NCBI GenBank assembly: GCA_903813345.2
Contig: CAIIXF020000001.1
Span: 36,115,366-36,179,365 of the forward strand
From: Owenia fusiformis
Lineage: Eukaryota > Annelida > Polychaeta > Sabellida > Oweniidae
Direction of reading: 5' to 3'
Length of the DNA: 64,000 bases
Numbering within the stretch: the first letter of the stretch is position 1; every line of letters begins with the position of its first letter. Position numbers and translations under genes: made by a program. Below are positions 36,656-48,352 of this stretch, one piece after another. Below the pieces are notes generated by a model. It saw only the letters and a program-made list of their open reading frames with translations. It was not told the DNA's origin and made no database searches.

Positions 36656-38811
36656 TCAAGGATTCATTTCAATTTTCACATAATTTGAATCAAAATACTT
36701 TACATCTTTAGAATTCAAGGAACAGCAGTCACATCTTCGATCAACTATTGGTTTGTAAAGTTAATCCATTTACCACTGAATCAGAGCCTAACTAAATGAT
36801 GAAAGAATGACAAACAGGAACCTAGTAGTTCTCTTTCATTGTCTTATTAACCCAGAGTACAAGATTGGGATCTCAACTAACCTTTAGATATTTGAAAATT
36901 TTACCATTGAGGGGCCCTGTCCCATTATTATTGTAATATGTTGAAAATGAGACATAACATTAGGGTACATCATGAGGTCTAATTTTAGGCCTGTCAAAAC
37001 TGAAATGCAGATTACTTTCTTATATATGCTGATATAAAGCAGACCATGCAGAACAAGCATTGTCATTCCTTGGAAGACAAGTAATAGGCAGAAATCAAAT
37101 CAATTTTTAATATTTACCCAAAAAGCCATTAACTGATTTTTGAGTTATTTCTAACAGCGAATTAAATCCTGATCTAAGGGCAGTTGTAGAATAGTCAGTC
37201 TGCCCCAGTGGGACGTAAACCTTTGATTTCTGGTGTAGGCTCATATTTGATTTATGTTGCTTCACATCAGTGTTATACATCATCCATTGACAGTAAATGC
37301 AGCAATATGTTGGCATTGGATATGGTTAGGTCATTTTAAGTAGCTCACTGCCAATTCATATCAATTAGTCTTAAAATATAGGTCTCATTTTCCCACTTTC
37401 AAACCAGTAAACTCAAATTGGAAAGTTGTTGAAGATCTAATTGATGAATCTCCATTGACTTATTCAATCAATACATTTTGTATATGGCACAAGTATTAAC
37501 CAAAAGATCACAAGAAGAGCTATGCTATGTTTTTAACTTCTATGTAGATACATATTTTGATAGCAAGACCAGATCTGTTATAATAAATATTTGATTAGAA
37601 ATTAGATTGATTTACATTTGCATTTACACCAACCAATGACTGGTGTGAGGTACAAAAAGTGCCTTATACCTTATGTTTGGCAAAATGTCATCAGTCATTA
37701 TCAGGAGTAAATTTATAGCTGGCAAACCTAACCTTGTTAATGTCAAGCTATTTCTAATTCAAGTAATTTTTGAATAGAATTCAAAAACAGTTGATAACCA
37801 TTGATAACATTTTGTGTGTTGCATGTCATGGGATTGATATAAGAGATGATAGTGAGACATGTTCAAGCACCATTTGATGGTTTGAAATTCTCAGCCATCA
37901 CATCAGCTCTGTCAGTTAGTTCATTTAGTGTAATTCATTTTTCACTATTCTGTGTCACTGTGTGCTCTGATAGGGGGCTGATGGGGCTTTAATGATGAAC
38001 TTGATGAATATGAAAACTGTTATTTTGCAATCTCCAGTGACATTACGACTGACATTTCAATTTGAGCTAAATCTATTACAAAACCCATAGTCCTGCCTAC
38101 TATAATTGTAGGTTCCTATGTGTCTTTCTAAATAGGATGAGAGAACATCCATTATACATGAAATGTATCCAATTTGGTATTCCCAAAGTCCCCTGTGTAC
38201 ATTTGTAATAATCTAGAGGTGACATGCATATAGAGGGCTTTTCAAGAAGTACTGATAATGAAAAGGCTGCAACTTTTTTGTTGGGTTTACATTTCTGACC
38301 ATCCTTGGAGCAAGGGTATATAGTATATAGTTTATGAATTTACGCATAAATGAATCCTTTGAAGAAGGATGATTTTCGACTCATACAGAAAAGTCTCTCT
38401 CTTCATGTTTGTAGGAATAAGAAATTTCCCATTTTGAATCCGTCCATCTCACCATGAAATGATTTACATTTATGTCGATCATTAATTTCAAATGTAGCAA
38501 CCTCTGCTATGTTAACCTTTATGGTTTGTTGAGTTTGCGCTGAGCAGTATAAAAGCGAACTATATCCTTTCGGGGTCCTCTGACTACATTCTCAAATGAT
38601 TTATAGGCTTCACCAAAGCATTGAGCGTTTCTATTGTTGATCTCTTGCATAGGGTTGTATGTTTATGCTCATAGAGATGAGAAATCTCCTATCCATCCAG
38701 GGGGAGAGACTAATATGTTCTTTAGAGTGAAAGAATTTCTTTGCTCCTCTCAAGGGTAAAGTGTTTCTTATTGTTGTAAACTGGATCGTTGCTTCACTTA
38801 TTTATTCTTAC
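36656..38811. other. No gene recognised
   Basis: AT-rich; a TATAAAAG box at 38548-38555 with an initiator-like CTACATT about 35 bases on is a weak promoter candidate, but no exon follows convincingly. Confidence 0.5.
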
Positions 38812-38817
38812 TCCAGT

Positions 38818-39124
38818 GCAAGGAGGATTGGCTCCCAGAGTGCACCACCGATATTCTGTCCCATATATGGGTATGTCGTAATACAAAATTCGAATTCAAA
38901 CAGCCGCCATTTTGTTCACTTCAACATTTAAATCGTGAATTTTGGTCTTATTTCCAAACGAAAAATTCCAAAACTCACAAGAAATGATCGAGATATTGGT
39001 TCGAATCTTTTGAACTGTTTATTTTGAATTTATAGTCGGTTTTAATTTCAGAAAATAACGACATTTCGACGTTTTCATTGTTGGAAAATATCGAGTTTCG
39101 ATCCTGGGAGCCAATCCTCCTTGC
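38818..39124. mobile_element. MITE with 21-bp ends and 6-bp flanking duplication
   Basis: Ends are GCAAGGAGGATTGGCTCCCA(G) and its complement, flanked by TCCAGT at 38812-38817 and 39125-39130. The 307-base interior is AT-rich, with several CpG-containing words (TTCGAAT, ATTTCGACG). No ORF. Confidence 0.8.
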
Positions 39125-39130
39125 TCCAGT

Positions 39131-40960
39131 GGGACCTTCTATTTCAAAAGGGCCAACCTGAATGTTAAACTATGTAGATTGGATGATGTAGTCATACATC
39201 CCAGCTTCCCTAAATAGTGCATTTGCCTTTGTAATGTAAGGATGTCAATGCCTCAACATTTTGTACTTTTAGTGGCTGTCTGTGCCAAACAACACTGAAC
39301 TAATGCTGATTAGTTTTGAAAGATTTTGTTGTAGAACTACATTTTGATCATGTACTTATATCCTCAATGGATCATTTCTACCTTGAAATTGCTTTCTATT
39401 TCATTGAGTTCTTATTTCTGCAGGAAATGCTTCACTTTTGGATGTCATTGATAACATGTATTTTTAATATAGGGGTGGTTGTAGTCTTAATTCTTCATTA
39501 TTATGTATTGCCTTGTTTATCTCTACAATCTCCTCCCTTGTGACATAATCTTTGATTGGTTAATGCCTTGTTCATGTCTTGTTCTAACTTGATTTGGACA
39601 ACTTAATTGTAGCTCTATATTCATTTTAGTACAATCAAAAATATGTTTTAAAAAATGAAATGGAAATATCAACAGAATTCAGAAACACATATGTACACTA
39701 TATAGTATGCATCTTAATACCAAACCTGATAACCCGAGAGCACAGCTTCAATTAATACACAGACACCAAGAAATGACTCAGAATGAGCTGAAGCTACGTG
39801 CTACGTTCAGTAACTGATTGGCCATGTTTTCCTGAGGCTGTGTAAGACATTGCCTTACCTGACTGATTGATATACTGAATGTTGCAACAGTTGCTATTGC
39901 CTCAATAATGTACATTATACTATACTGTAGTTGTGTTTTATGAGATTGATGAGACCTTACATCTGGATATCACTTCTGATTGAACTGTTTACATTCATTC
40001 AGATTATCTTCATCTCCCAGAACAGATAAAGCAATTTCTCTAGCGTATCACAATAGTGCATCTGTCTTGGCTGATTTCAAACAGAACTAGCTTTGATTAT
40101 TGTCTATTTTGATGAATGGAATCAATGTAATCAGACTTTGCTACAAACGAGGTGTCAGAAATTTCATTTCATTGAAACAGAAAACAGTTGTAGTGCAAGT
40201 GGTCGTCTCAGATTCGGTTGTCAAAACTTGATGGGTCGGTAATATTTCTTGACACCTGCCAGGGGAGATTGCTTTAACTAAGTTGTTAGGTAGATTAACA
40301 TGGATTTCACTGTTCAGCAAAGATCAAGTAGAATTATGGTTTTTGATGAAAATCTTTGTGGAATTATTGTAAGCTGAAGCATATTGATTAGTTGTTATTC
40401 TTGAGGCCATCACTGATATTTGCATTAATATATATATGAGTATGTTGTTATTGGGCTTCTTGCTCTGCATATTTTTTCACAAATGTAAATTATTTGTATA
40501 ATTAGGGTGAATATATGTCATTAATTTTTAGTTATTCCCGGATGAAATATTCATGTAATCAATCTCATATTCCCTATTTATTGAAGGTACTGTAAAGTCT
40601 GCACTTTGTAAACCTTATCAATATCTGAGACATTTAGATAACTCCAAATAGCCCAATAATAATATTGATAATATCACCTCAGAATCAGTGTTAGAATAAT
40701 GGTCTTAACTACTTCATTGAGAACAATAGTTCTTGAATTGATTTTGCTACCTGCCCCATTGATTCAGGCATACCAGACCCCATTCTAGGCATTGAGGCAA
40801 AATATTAAGTAAACACCACTGAGCAACTAGTCATGTTCTCCACAGATCAATTATCCATTTTGAATTATTCAGTACCTTGACACCAAATCTATTTTCATTT
40901 AATCACATTTATAGCATATAATTCACAGGAGTTCTGTAATGTTTTTGTTCATTTAAAGCT
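39131..40960. other. No gene recognised
   Basis: AT-rich sequence; only hydrophobic chance frames such as that at 39316. Confidence 0.6.
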
Positions 40961-41225
40961 GTTAGGTCTCTCTTTATAGCATGATGTCATGTTATTAGGT
41001 ACATCCATAGTTGTTAGGTCTCACTCATTGGCATGGTGTCATGTTATAAGGTACATTCATACATGTAGTTGTTAGGTATCACTCCTTGGCATGGTGTCAT
41101 GTTATAAGGTACATTCATAGTTGTTAAGTTTCCCTATGTGGCATGATGTCATGTTAAAAGGTACATACGTAACTGGTAGGTCTCAGTATATGCTATGATG
41201 TCATGTTATGCGGTACATTCATTAT
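40961..41225 (+). repeat. 52-58 bp tandem repeat, five copies
   Basis: Units start GTTAGGTCTC or similar at 40961, 41013, 41071, 41123 and 41175, each with ATGRTGTCATGTTA and GGTACATTCAT. Confidence 0.92.
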
Positions 41226-42489
41226 TGTGTACTTATTGTGTCTTTTTATTAGTAGTTTCGCTTAATTTTATTTTGTTTTCCTAGTAATGGATTAAAACTT
41301 GTATTTATCTAACTTAAGGGACTTGTCAGTTCCTCTTAAAGCTTATTTATGAGTTATCTAGCAAACAGATGGACGCTAACTCTCTCTCTTTTAATGAGAC
41401 TTTCCTTTAGACCATTCTAAATAACTTTAATCCTGTGTTTTTGTGTTTTGGTGATAATAGGGAGAAAGATGACATAAAACACCAGATCAGTCACTAACTA
41501 CATCTAAATAAGGTTCCTTTGGGGAAAATTTGTTACAATAAAGAGTCTTCATATAATTTAATAGTTAATATTCCTTTCATCTGAGGTTGTTTAAATCTCA
41601 GATATGCAAGATAACTAATTAATAATAACTTATGCCAAATAACTACATTTTATTTTTCTTTGATATTGCATGACTTCGGGTGATGTAGTAAGTAGGGTAT
41701 ATGATACATATTCAGAAATTCATTCTTGATCCTCACAAGCCTGAGGGCAATAATGTCTTGGAACACTTGTATCCATTTGATACAGGAAATTCTTGTATCC
41801 GTTCTGGTTAGGCTAACTTCAAGCATCTTCTTCAGTGTATTGATTGAAAACAGTAACATGTAAAGGAAGCTTGATGTTAGAACCTTAGGAGGTGGTTTTA
41901 CACATTTTAAAGATCTCCCAGGGAGGATTGATATTTTACTTTGTGGCTGAAAGTGTGACTTCAAAATATTTTCTATAATGATATTATATGTTTCAAATCA
42001 ACTAAAATGCATTATTTTCAACACAGTTAGAACTGACTGAAGGTCTTGAAGGCTAGAAGGCATTTTTAGGGAGGAAAATGAGTCTTGTGCCAGTGTTCTA
42101 ATTCTGGTATAAGCATTTTAGTCTTATGAGTCTAACGTATCACCTATACCAAAGATAAATGTTCAAGATGATTGGCTTTAATTATTTTACTATTAATAAA
42201 TCTTTCACGGAAATTATGATAGGATTTATAGATTATTTATGATTAATTTCTTTTGATTATGATAAAAACAAAAATATTAATTATTTCACTTTCACTGACC
42301 TTAGGTTCCTTCTATTATTGAAGTCACATGCTTATACATTTTCATCATATCACTGAATAAACAAGTACAGTTAGACTTTTACAGTACATGAAGTCATTTG
42401 TAAATAAAGGATAATCGTGTGATACATAAAACGAACAACATTCTGACAATATTTCAAATTCCCCAATAATTTTTTGTTGGTTATATGTA
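41226..42489. other. No gene recognised
   Basis: AT-rich; a 104-codon minus-strand frame at 41650-41964 has no domain I know. Confidence 0.55.
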
Positions 42490-44134
42490 CACTGTTGCTC
42501 ATAAATATGGAATATTTTATAGATTCGAACTGTTCGATGGAATTTCTACAAAATTATAACATTTTGATGAAAATTTGTAATGTGTTCTCATTCCCTCATC
42601 AGTTTTGCATATAAAACTGATTGGTATGAAAAGTTAAAACATTTATGGTTGATTAAACTTGTATTAACTCAGGTGACCCCATGACATCATGATATTGGTA
42701 ACTTGAAAGAGGTGTCCAAATCTTAGTTGTAATCATTGTGCACATTTTATAAACATTTAATTTAGAGTTTTAAGGGTTTTTAGAAGGCATGCCCCATAGA
42801 ATGAGAGAAAAAGAGCATGGGAGGTCATAGGGATGGCGCTCTCTGGCATGAAACAAACTGCCATTGCCAGGACCCTAGGGGTGTTTCAGGAACAGTCTCT
42901 AAAATTTTGCAGTGGTACCAAAGGCACTGGAATATGACTCCAGGTCACAGTAATAGTAGCCCTAGAGAGACAAATGTAAGAAAAGACCACCAACAGCTGC
43001 ATTTATGTCATCAAAATTGCTTTAAGTCAACCAGTAGTCTACGAGATGTATGGCTGTCTCACCTCAAAACCCGTGTTCCAGAGCTATAGACAACCAGTGA
43101 TTTCTTTATAACGGATGCAAGGCCACGAGACCTTTAAAGAGACAACAGCTGACTGATCATAACAAAGAAAGGTGCCTTCAATGGGCTGGAAAGCACCAAA
43201 ACGTTGGACCTAATCTTTGGTGTCATATCACAGCATGTGAAGAAATAAGATTTGTCCTCCACAAAGTTGATAATTGTGTTAGTTTCTGTCGTAGACCAGG
43301 GGAAAGAGACAATAAGGACACTTACTGATGTGGCAGTCCATGAAGGCAACCCTATTTATGTTTGGAGCAGTATAACAGAGGTTTTTTGGAGCAGCACTGC
43401 CGAAATTGCACCCCCTTGGTGATTCCCAAACATAATTTCAGAGTAAATTGCTCTTTTGGACCTCCATTTAGTACCACATGTAAACAGAGTGTTTTGGGGC
43501 AACATTCAACTGCAGAATGATCATGCTGTTGCATATGCTAGTGGCATCGTGTTGGATTACATCAGGGCAGGCAATGTGGCCCAGCTACCATGGGCACAAA
43601 AGTCAGCCAATCAGGCTAATGCAGAGCAAATGTGGGACGATCTTGGTAATGAGATTCGTGACTTGGACCCCCACCTCAAAATTTAGACACGTTACGCACT
43701 GCCCAGATTGAGGAATGGGGCCTTATTTCACTTTGAAAGGTCAATGTTTCATCCAATGCTGGTCCCGTAGGGTTGATGCTCTGATTGCAGCACAAAGAGG
43801 ACATAACACATATTAGTACGATAATTGGATAGAGGACACTTCAATCTTCATGACCAGATGATTATTTTGTTTATTCTGTTTTACAGGACAATTTGGATCG
43901 GGGTATTTTGAAAATGCCAAAATTCTTTGCGTACCCCTGTTTAAGTAACAGTAATTTTCTAAACTTAAATGTTAGTATTTTTCTCTAAAAAAATGTTGAT
44001 TTGTAGCTGAAATATGTGGTTATGATTTGCCTAGAAAATAAATGTCTGAGCCAACTCCAAATAAATGTTCTCTTACTCCAAACTTTTAATTCTGAGCTGC
44101 CAAATTTAATATTCCATATTTATGAGCAACAGTG
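42490..44134 (+). mobile_element. Dead Tc1-type DNA transposon
   Basis: The element of 1645 bases has 27-bp terminal inverted repeats (CACTGTTGCTCATAAATATG at the left, its complement at the right) and a TA duplication on both sides, as Tc1/mariner elements leave. Transposase remains are on the plus strand in several frames: a helix-turn-helix piece (IGMALSGMKQTAIARTLGV near 42832, then GTVSKILQWYQ after a frame change), a middle part with RCLQWAGKHQN and RRPGERD, and a C-terminal part (43456-43686) with LPWAQKS and EQMWDDLGNEI. The usual Ser-Pro-Asp-Leu-Asn-Pro-Ile-Glu box has become SANQANAE. Frame changes and stops show it is non-functional. It sits just before the first coding exon of the NCS gene. 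Confidence 0.93.
42817..43686 (+). pseudogene. Tc1-type transposase remnant
   Basis: This is the broken coding region of the transposon at 42490-44134. An open frame at 42817-43089 covers the end of the helix-turn-helix domain; another at 43456-43686 covers the end of the DDE catalytic domain, with a QNDHA motif at the second catalytic aspartate. The region of the first aspartate reads TACEEIRF where active relatives have a Ser-Asp-Glu-type motif, so a catalytic residue appears lost. Confidence 0.85.
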
Positions 44135-44187
44135 TATATGATGAAAACATGAGCCTTGAACTGACATTGAATGATTTGTGTTTGCAG

Positions 44188-44215
44188 GATTACAGAATAG
44201 CCAAACACCAACACA
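44188..44215 (+). other. 5' UTR part of the first coding exon of the NCS gene
   Basis: The acceptor TTTGTGTTTGCAG ends at 44187. The 28 bases that follow are non-coding and lead into ACACAATGG, a good metazoan start context with A at -3 and G at +4. The 3' end of a Tc1-type transposon lies only 53 bases before the splice site, so branch point and pyrimidine tract must fit in 44135-44187 or lie within transposon sequence. Confidence 0.7.
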
Positions 44216-44323
44216 ATGGGAGGTGGAGGAAGTAAGAGTCTTCCCAAGGAGGACTTGGAATTTCTTATGAGCAACACAAACTTCACAAAACGCCAGATTA
44301 AACAATGGTTTAAAGGATTCATG
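44216..44323 (+). CDS. NCS-family calcium sensor, coding exon 1 (residues 1-36)
   Basis: This exon encodes the first 36 residues of a neuronal calcium sensor protein. These are small EF-hand proteins that, in known members, bind membranes by an N-terminal myristoyl group and regulate channels, receptors or cyclases in neurons. The start MGGGGSK fits the N-myristoylation pattern (Gly2, Ser6). It is followed by the family's N-terminal helix, with KEDLEFL, NTNFT and a Trp-Phe-Lys-Gly-Phe stretch that leads into EF1. The ATG is chosen for its context, the Gly2 signal and the family's usual length. The exon ends in phase 0 at ATG|GTAAGT. The helix is most like visinin, neurocalcin and nematode NCS-2; exact orthology cannot be decided by eye. 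Confidence 0.93.
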
Positions 44324-45604
44324 GTAAGTTCGCAGAAACTTTTGGAAACAGGTATCACCAGTATCACAAGAAACTGGCAAATGTAGCCATGGTGACCCTT
44401 ATTAGCAGTATCACATAATTAAGTTGCCATGGTAACTGGTAACAGCAGTATCACATAATGAGATTGTCAAATGTGGCATTCATTTACAAAGAAACTTTTG
44501 AAATCAACTGAAATGGTCAGTTCAGACTCTGGGCTTGAAGCATCTATTATAGCACTATAGTTAATTGGGAAGAGTTGAGCAATGATGTATGCCCTCTGTT
44601 TTGACCTTGTTTAATATGTCAACCTATAAAAATGAGTTGATAATAAGGTCATTCAAGCCATTTTTTTTTATCTCTGCATGTGAAACTGTATGGTCAGACA
44701 ACTCATAATTTAGCAGTTGAAGTTTGATTTGTTGGTTGAGCTGCCATCTTTCTAACTTCATTATTATTTATTTTACTGATATTATAATTTAAATGAATTT
44801 GCAGACCTTATAGAAAGTATTTTCTTTTCAACTACACTCTTCGAATGAGATATGATCCTTTGGTCGAGCCTTGTCAAATTAGAATTTTTATGACACATTT
44901 TCTAAATTTAATCAGTTTCACATTGAAACTCTCAAAGGCCATAAAGCTAAATAAAAACCAAAATATAAAGTTCATATCAGTTGACAATATCACTCTCATA
45001 TGTCACTCTCATGGCAATTGATTTTGTGGAGGTCCTCTAAAATGGTATATTATACAGTCGTTTCAGAACATGGACAATGGAAATAATGTTGAATTTACCA
45101 TAAGGACAAATGTACTACCGAGGTACATTTGAACCTTTAATGCACCCAGAAAAGCTAGATATAGAGCTGATCATCAGTATATCATTCTCAATGGGAAATT
45201 TAAACATTCCTTGTTTTGGATGATATTTATGCCATCTTTCCTATAACAAGGAAGAATTTTGTAGATGTTTGTGCTAGCCTCACATATTGCCATCTATGAA
45301 ACAATATATCATATATGGTGTAGTAAAATTGCATCCCCATCTGCTACCCTCTTTTACGAATGCTTGTACAATTGTTAGTAACATCTTAATGATCTCAAAT
45401 GCAGCTCTTATAAATAGACAATGAAGTGTCATGATTTGTATTATCTTTAATTGGATCATAAATGATTTAGATCAATTACATATCTTTAAAATCCTAAACA
45501 GCATAGTATGTGTTATAAAGAATAGCATTTATATGGACATATATATATAATGAATTCAGTTTTTGATTGAACAAACATTTCTACTTCTGTTTCTTTTTTT
45601 CTAG
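44324..45604 (+). other. NCS intron between coding exons 1 and 2
   Basis: GT-AG intron of 1281 bases in phase 0 that interrupts the protein just before EF1. It is AT-rich, with no ORF or repeat that I recognise apart from a short local repeat of CAGTATCACA near 44355-44460. Confidence 0.85.
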
Positions 45605-45877
45605 CGTGATTGTCCTTCTGGCCAGTTGACTAGGAAAAAGTTCCTAGAGGTTTATTCAGGATTTTTCCCAGATGGAAATGCGGAAAAGTTCTGCGAGCAT
45701 GTGTTCCGGACATTTGATGCAGATAACAGTGGGAAAATTGATTTTAAAGAATTCTTATTGGCAATTAATATCACTTCTGCGGGAAAACCAGAGGAAAAAC
45801 TAGAATGGGCATTCCAAATGTATGACATCAATGGAGATGGTACTATAGAGAAGAATGAGATGGTTGAAATAATAGCG
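45605..45877 (+). CDS. NCS-family calcium sensor, coding exon 2 (residues 37-127; EF1 to EF3)
   Basis: This 91-codon exon is phase 0 at both ends, with acceptor TTTCTTTTTTTCTAG and donor GCG|GTAAGT. It begins RDCPSGQL, the degenerate EF1 of all NCS proteins, where Cys39-Pro40 spoils calcium binding. [10 protein letters not shown] and HVFRTFD follow. EF2 has a complete 12-residue loop, [12 protein letters not shown], at about residues 74-85. A linker, [14 protein letters not shown], of visinin/recoverin style comes next. EF3 has a complete loop, [12 protein letters not shown], at about residues 110-121. All metal-ligand positions of EF2 and EF3 look intact. This exon is common to both isoforms. 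Reading through its donor would add 25 unrelated residues before a stop, which I consider intronic. Confidence 0.95.
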
Positions 45878-47767
45878 GTAAGTTGGGAATCAGCCTCTGT
45901 GGAGAGGAGGGTTCACTGGAGGCAGGGTACACTGTATCTGGCAAACAGCTAACATTATCTTTCAGTTGTAATATTAAAGCATAATAAATAATATTAATAA
46001 TATTGTAGTTTATTGATGGTAATGGGAGTAAGCACCTTAACTTATTTAACAGTCATTGATGTTAAAAAATAATCTTTCAGTAAATCTGTACCATGGATAA
46101 TGTTTTCCCCTCTCTTATTCAAATTTTACTGTTCAAAATTTGAACCTGTTTTGTGTTCATCTCAACTCTTCCCACTCTAAGCATTTACCAAATGAGTAAC
46201 ATTCCTCATCTGAATTCAAGTACTTTTAGTGTATAATATACCTCATTGCCCACATGTCCTACATTGTATTTCATCCACAACTCCCTTTTTGTACACTATA
46301 AATAAGTCATATTTTACAGCATGTTTATTTGGTACAGACTTGTATGAAGATTGATTTTTTGTTAACTACCAATGACGCAAACACATAGGATAAAGTTCTA
46401 ATACATGTATACATCATCATTCAGGACAGACTTGTTCAGACAAACATCTTGTTTCAAGAGTATCACCTTTATATAACTCCCCCTTGTGAAATTGGAATAT
46501 TGATTTTAATTATTTAAAAGATAAATTATAAGATCCATAAATCCAGAGCACATGTACTTAGAAATCCCATAAAGTACTTTAATTAATATCGAAAAGTTGA
46601 AAACAGTCAAAAGCCATGTCAAAATTTCATTTTCTGCAGTGCAAAAGGACGATTCTCGGTTTGGAGAACGAAGTTCATCATTCTAAATGAGCATTATCCC
46701 TGCTTCGGACAAATTTGATTTTTTTACATAATATATATTTGAATGTCCTCTTTTGAATAGTCATAATTTAATTTGGGTAATATTTCTAGATTTTTCGCAA
46801 AAAGATATTAGCGCAGTACACTGATAAACATCTTTCCCCAAATCGAGACTTGTATTTATATTGAATCGGTCTATTTGAGCATTATCCCTGCTTCAGACCA
46901 ATTTGTTATCTTTACATCTTGTAGATTTAAATGTCCCATTTTGAATATTCATAGTTTAATTTGGGTAATATTTCTAATTTTTTCATGAAAAAAATTATTA
47001 GCCCAGGAGACTGTTCTCCAAACCGAGAATCGTCCTTTAAATTCATTATTGGTTTTTCCAGGCATAAGATTGAGATATTACACCAATATACACAATAGTA
47101 TTAATAAAATGAAAAAATGATTGTTTCGTAAATTAGTACCTTAGTGTTGATATACTAGTTGAACTTTGAAATCTCAAAAACAAAGTTGATGCATTCGATA
47201 ATGAAGGATTGTTTCAGTTTCTAAAAGTCTAAATTTTGTAGAACAGTTTACTCTTTTTAGTCATTATCAGTTTCCCTTGAATAATTACAGATTTGTTATT
47301 ACTATATCTACCAATCGCCAATCACTATGATCTACATGTACCTGTATCCAGTTGTCTTACCACTAAATAGTATTCTTGAAACAAGAGTTTGTTAATCTAT
47401 CTAGACTATTTCCCAAAAACCTTTAAACATAATTAAGTATTCCTTCACAAGTAGAATCAGAATATGATATTCAATCATTACATTACAATGTATTTAACAG
47501 AATTCACTGCAGATACTTTCTATGTACATGGTATCATGTTGTGCTTTACATGATCACTGTAAAGATGATGCTTTTTGCCATCATTTTGCTCAAGGCTAAA
47601 ACTCTTGGCTGATGCTCAGTTGTTTTACTGATGCTCAATTGAATGCATTGTTTTATTTATTGTTGGGTGATTATTCTTATTTCTACTTGTGTTTTAACTC
47701 TCACTTTGACTCTTCAGTTATAGTCTGCTTAGCTTCACAACATTTCTGTACTTTTTCTAACTTTTAG
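45878..47767 (+). other. NCS intron between exon 2 and alternative exon A
   Basis: GT-AG intron of 1890 bases, extended to 48352 when exon B is used. It is AT-rich. The only structure seen is the inverted-repeat element at 46644-47038; the rest looks unique and non-coding. Confidence 0.85.
46644..47038. mobile_element. Inverted-repeat element (MITE-like) with an internal duplication, in the NCS intron
   Basis: The ends are a perfect 26-bp inverted repeat, starting AAAGGACGATTCTCGG (46644-46669) and its complement at 47013-47038. Inside, a block beginning TGAGCATTATCCCTGCTTC occurs twice, near 46688 and 46876 (period about 187 bases), followed in both by TTTAATTTGGGTAATATTTC. No coding capacity is seen. 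A target-site duplication is not clear, so the superfamily is unknown. Confidence 0.75.
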
Positions 47768-47974
47768 GCAATATATAACATGGTAGGCTCAAGTAACCCA
47801 GCCAACTCACCAACAGACACACCACAAGCACGTACAGAGGAAGTTTTTGATAAAATGGACGAAAATAAAGATGGAGTATTATCTAAGAACGAATTTGTAA
47901 AAGGTTGCTTGGCAGATCGCTTCCTGTATCAAATGCTAACTGCAGATCAATCAGCAGCAATGGAGGGGGAATAA
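47768..47974 (+). CDS. NCS-family calcium sensor, alternative last exon A (EF4, residues 128-195)
   Basis: This terminal exon encodes 68 residues and TAA after the acceptor CTTTTTCTAACTTTTAG. It starts AIYNMVG, the family's usual start of the EF3-EF4 linker, continues with TPQARTEEVFDKM, and has a full EF4 loop DENKDGVLSKNE at residues 158-169. It ends FLYQMLTADQSAAMEGE. Joined to exon 2 in phase 0 it completes a 195-residue protein, normal for the family. Loop position 7 is Val and position 9 is Ser, unlike exon B (Thr, Asp). No AATAAA lies between its stop and exon B; only variants such as TATAAA (near 48115) occur, so an A-type mRNA may run on to the polyadenylation site after exon B. Confidence 0.93.
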   Translation, partial: AIYNMVGSSNPANSPTDTPQARTEEVFDKMDENKDGVLSKNEFVKGCLADRFLYQMLTADQSAAMEGE

Positions 47975-48352
47975 TGTTAGCTAATCCATATGACTTCTTA
48001 CACTAGAGACATGACCAGGTGACGGTCATAACACACGTTTCTTATGTCACACATTGGAATATACTCATCATTTGCTTTGTAAATAATCATACTAACTTAT
48101 GCACAATTGGATATATAAAATTAGTCAATCGTCTCAAAGCAGCATATACTATTTGTATAAAAGTGTTCAAAATGTTTTTTGTTTTATTTGTTTATTTGCT
48201 ATAAAGTGTCTTTGCGATATCTGCATTCCTTTCGATGGCATGCCAGCAGTTTCTTTGGATATATACTAAACTGTATTGAGTATTATTATCAGAGCTTGCT
48301 ACCTGGCTCCTAGTTTTTGATGACGCATTCTGTACAAGTGTGTGTTTTGTAG
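47975..48352 (+). other. 3' UTR of isoform A / intron upstream of exon B
   Basis: The stretch between the two last exons is AT-rich and non-coding. It contains one Pumilio-type element, TGTAAATA, at 48078-48085, a T-rich run near 48175-48200, and no AATAAA. In B-type transcripts it is part of the intron; in A-type transcripts it is 3' UTR. Confidence 0.6.

Noticed and set aside
38548-38880. Promoter with TATAAAAG at 38548 and an exon ending at a GTATGT near 38868
   Set aside because: The supposed donor lies within the MITE at 38818-39124, so the exon model is not credible; the TATA-like box alone is weak.
43456-43686. Host gene at this place
   Set aside because: The sequence matches the C-terminal part of Tc1-type transposases and lies between matching TIRs.
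45878-45952. C-terminal extension of exon 2 by reading through its donor
   Set aside because: The donor is a perfect GTAAGT, the extension has no family similarity, and EF4 would be lost; intron retention remains possible but is not supported.
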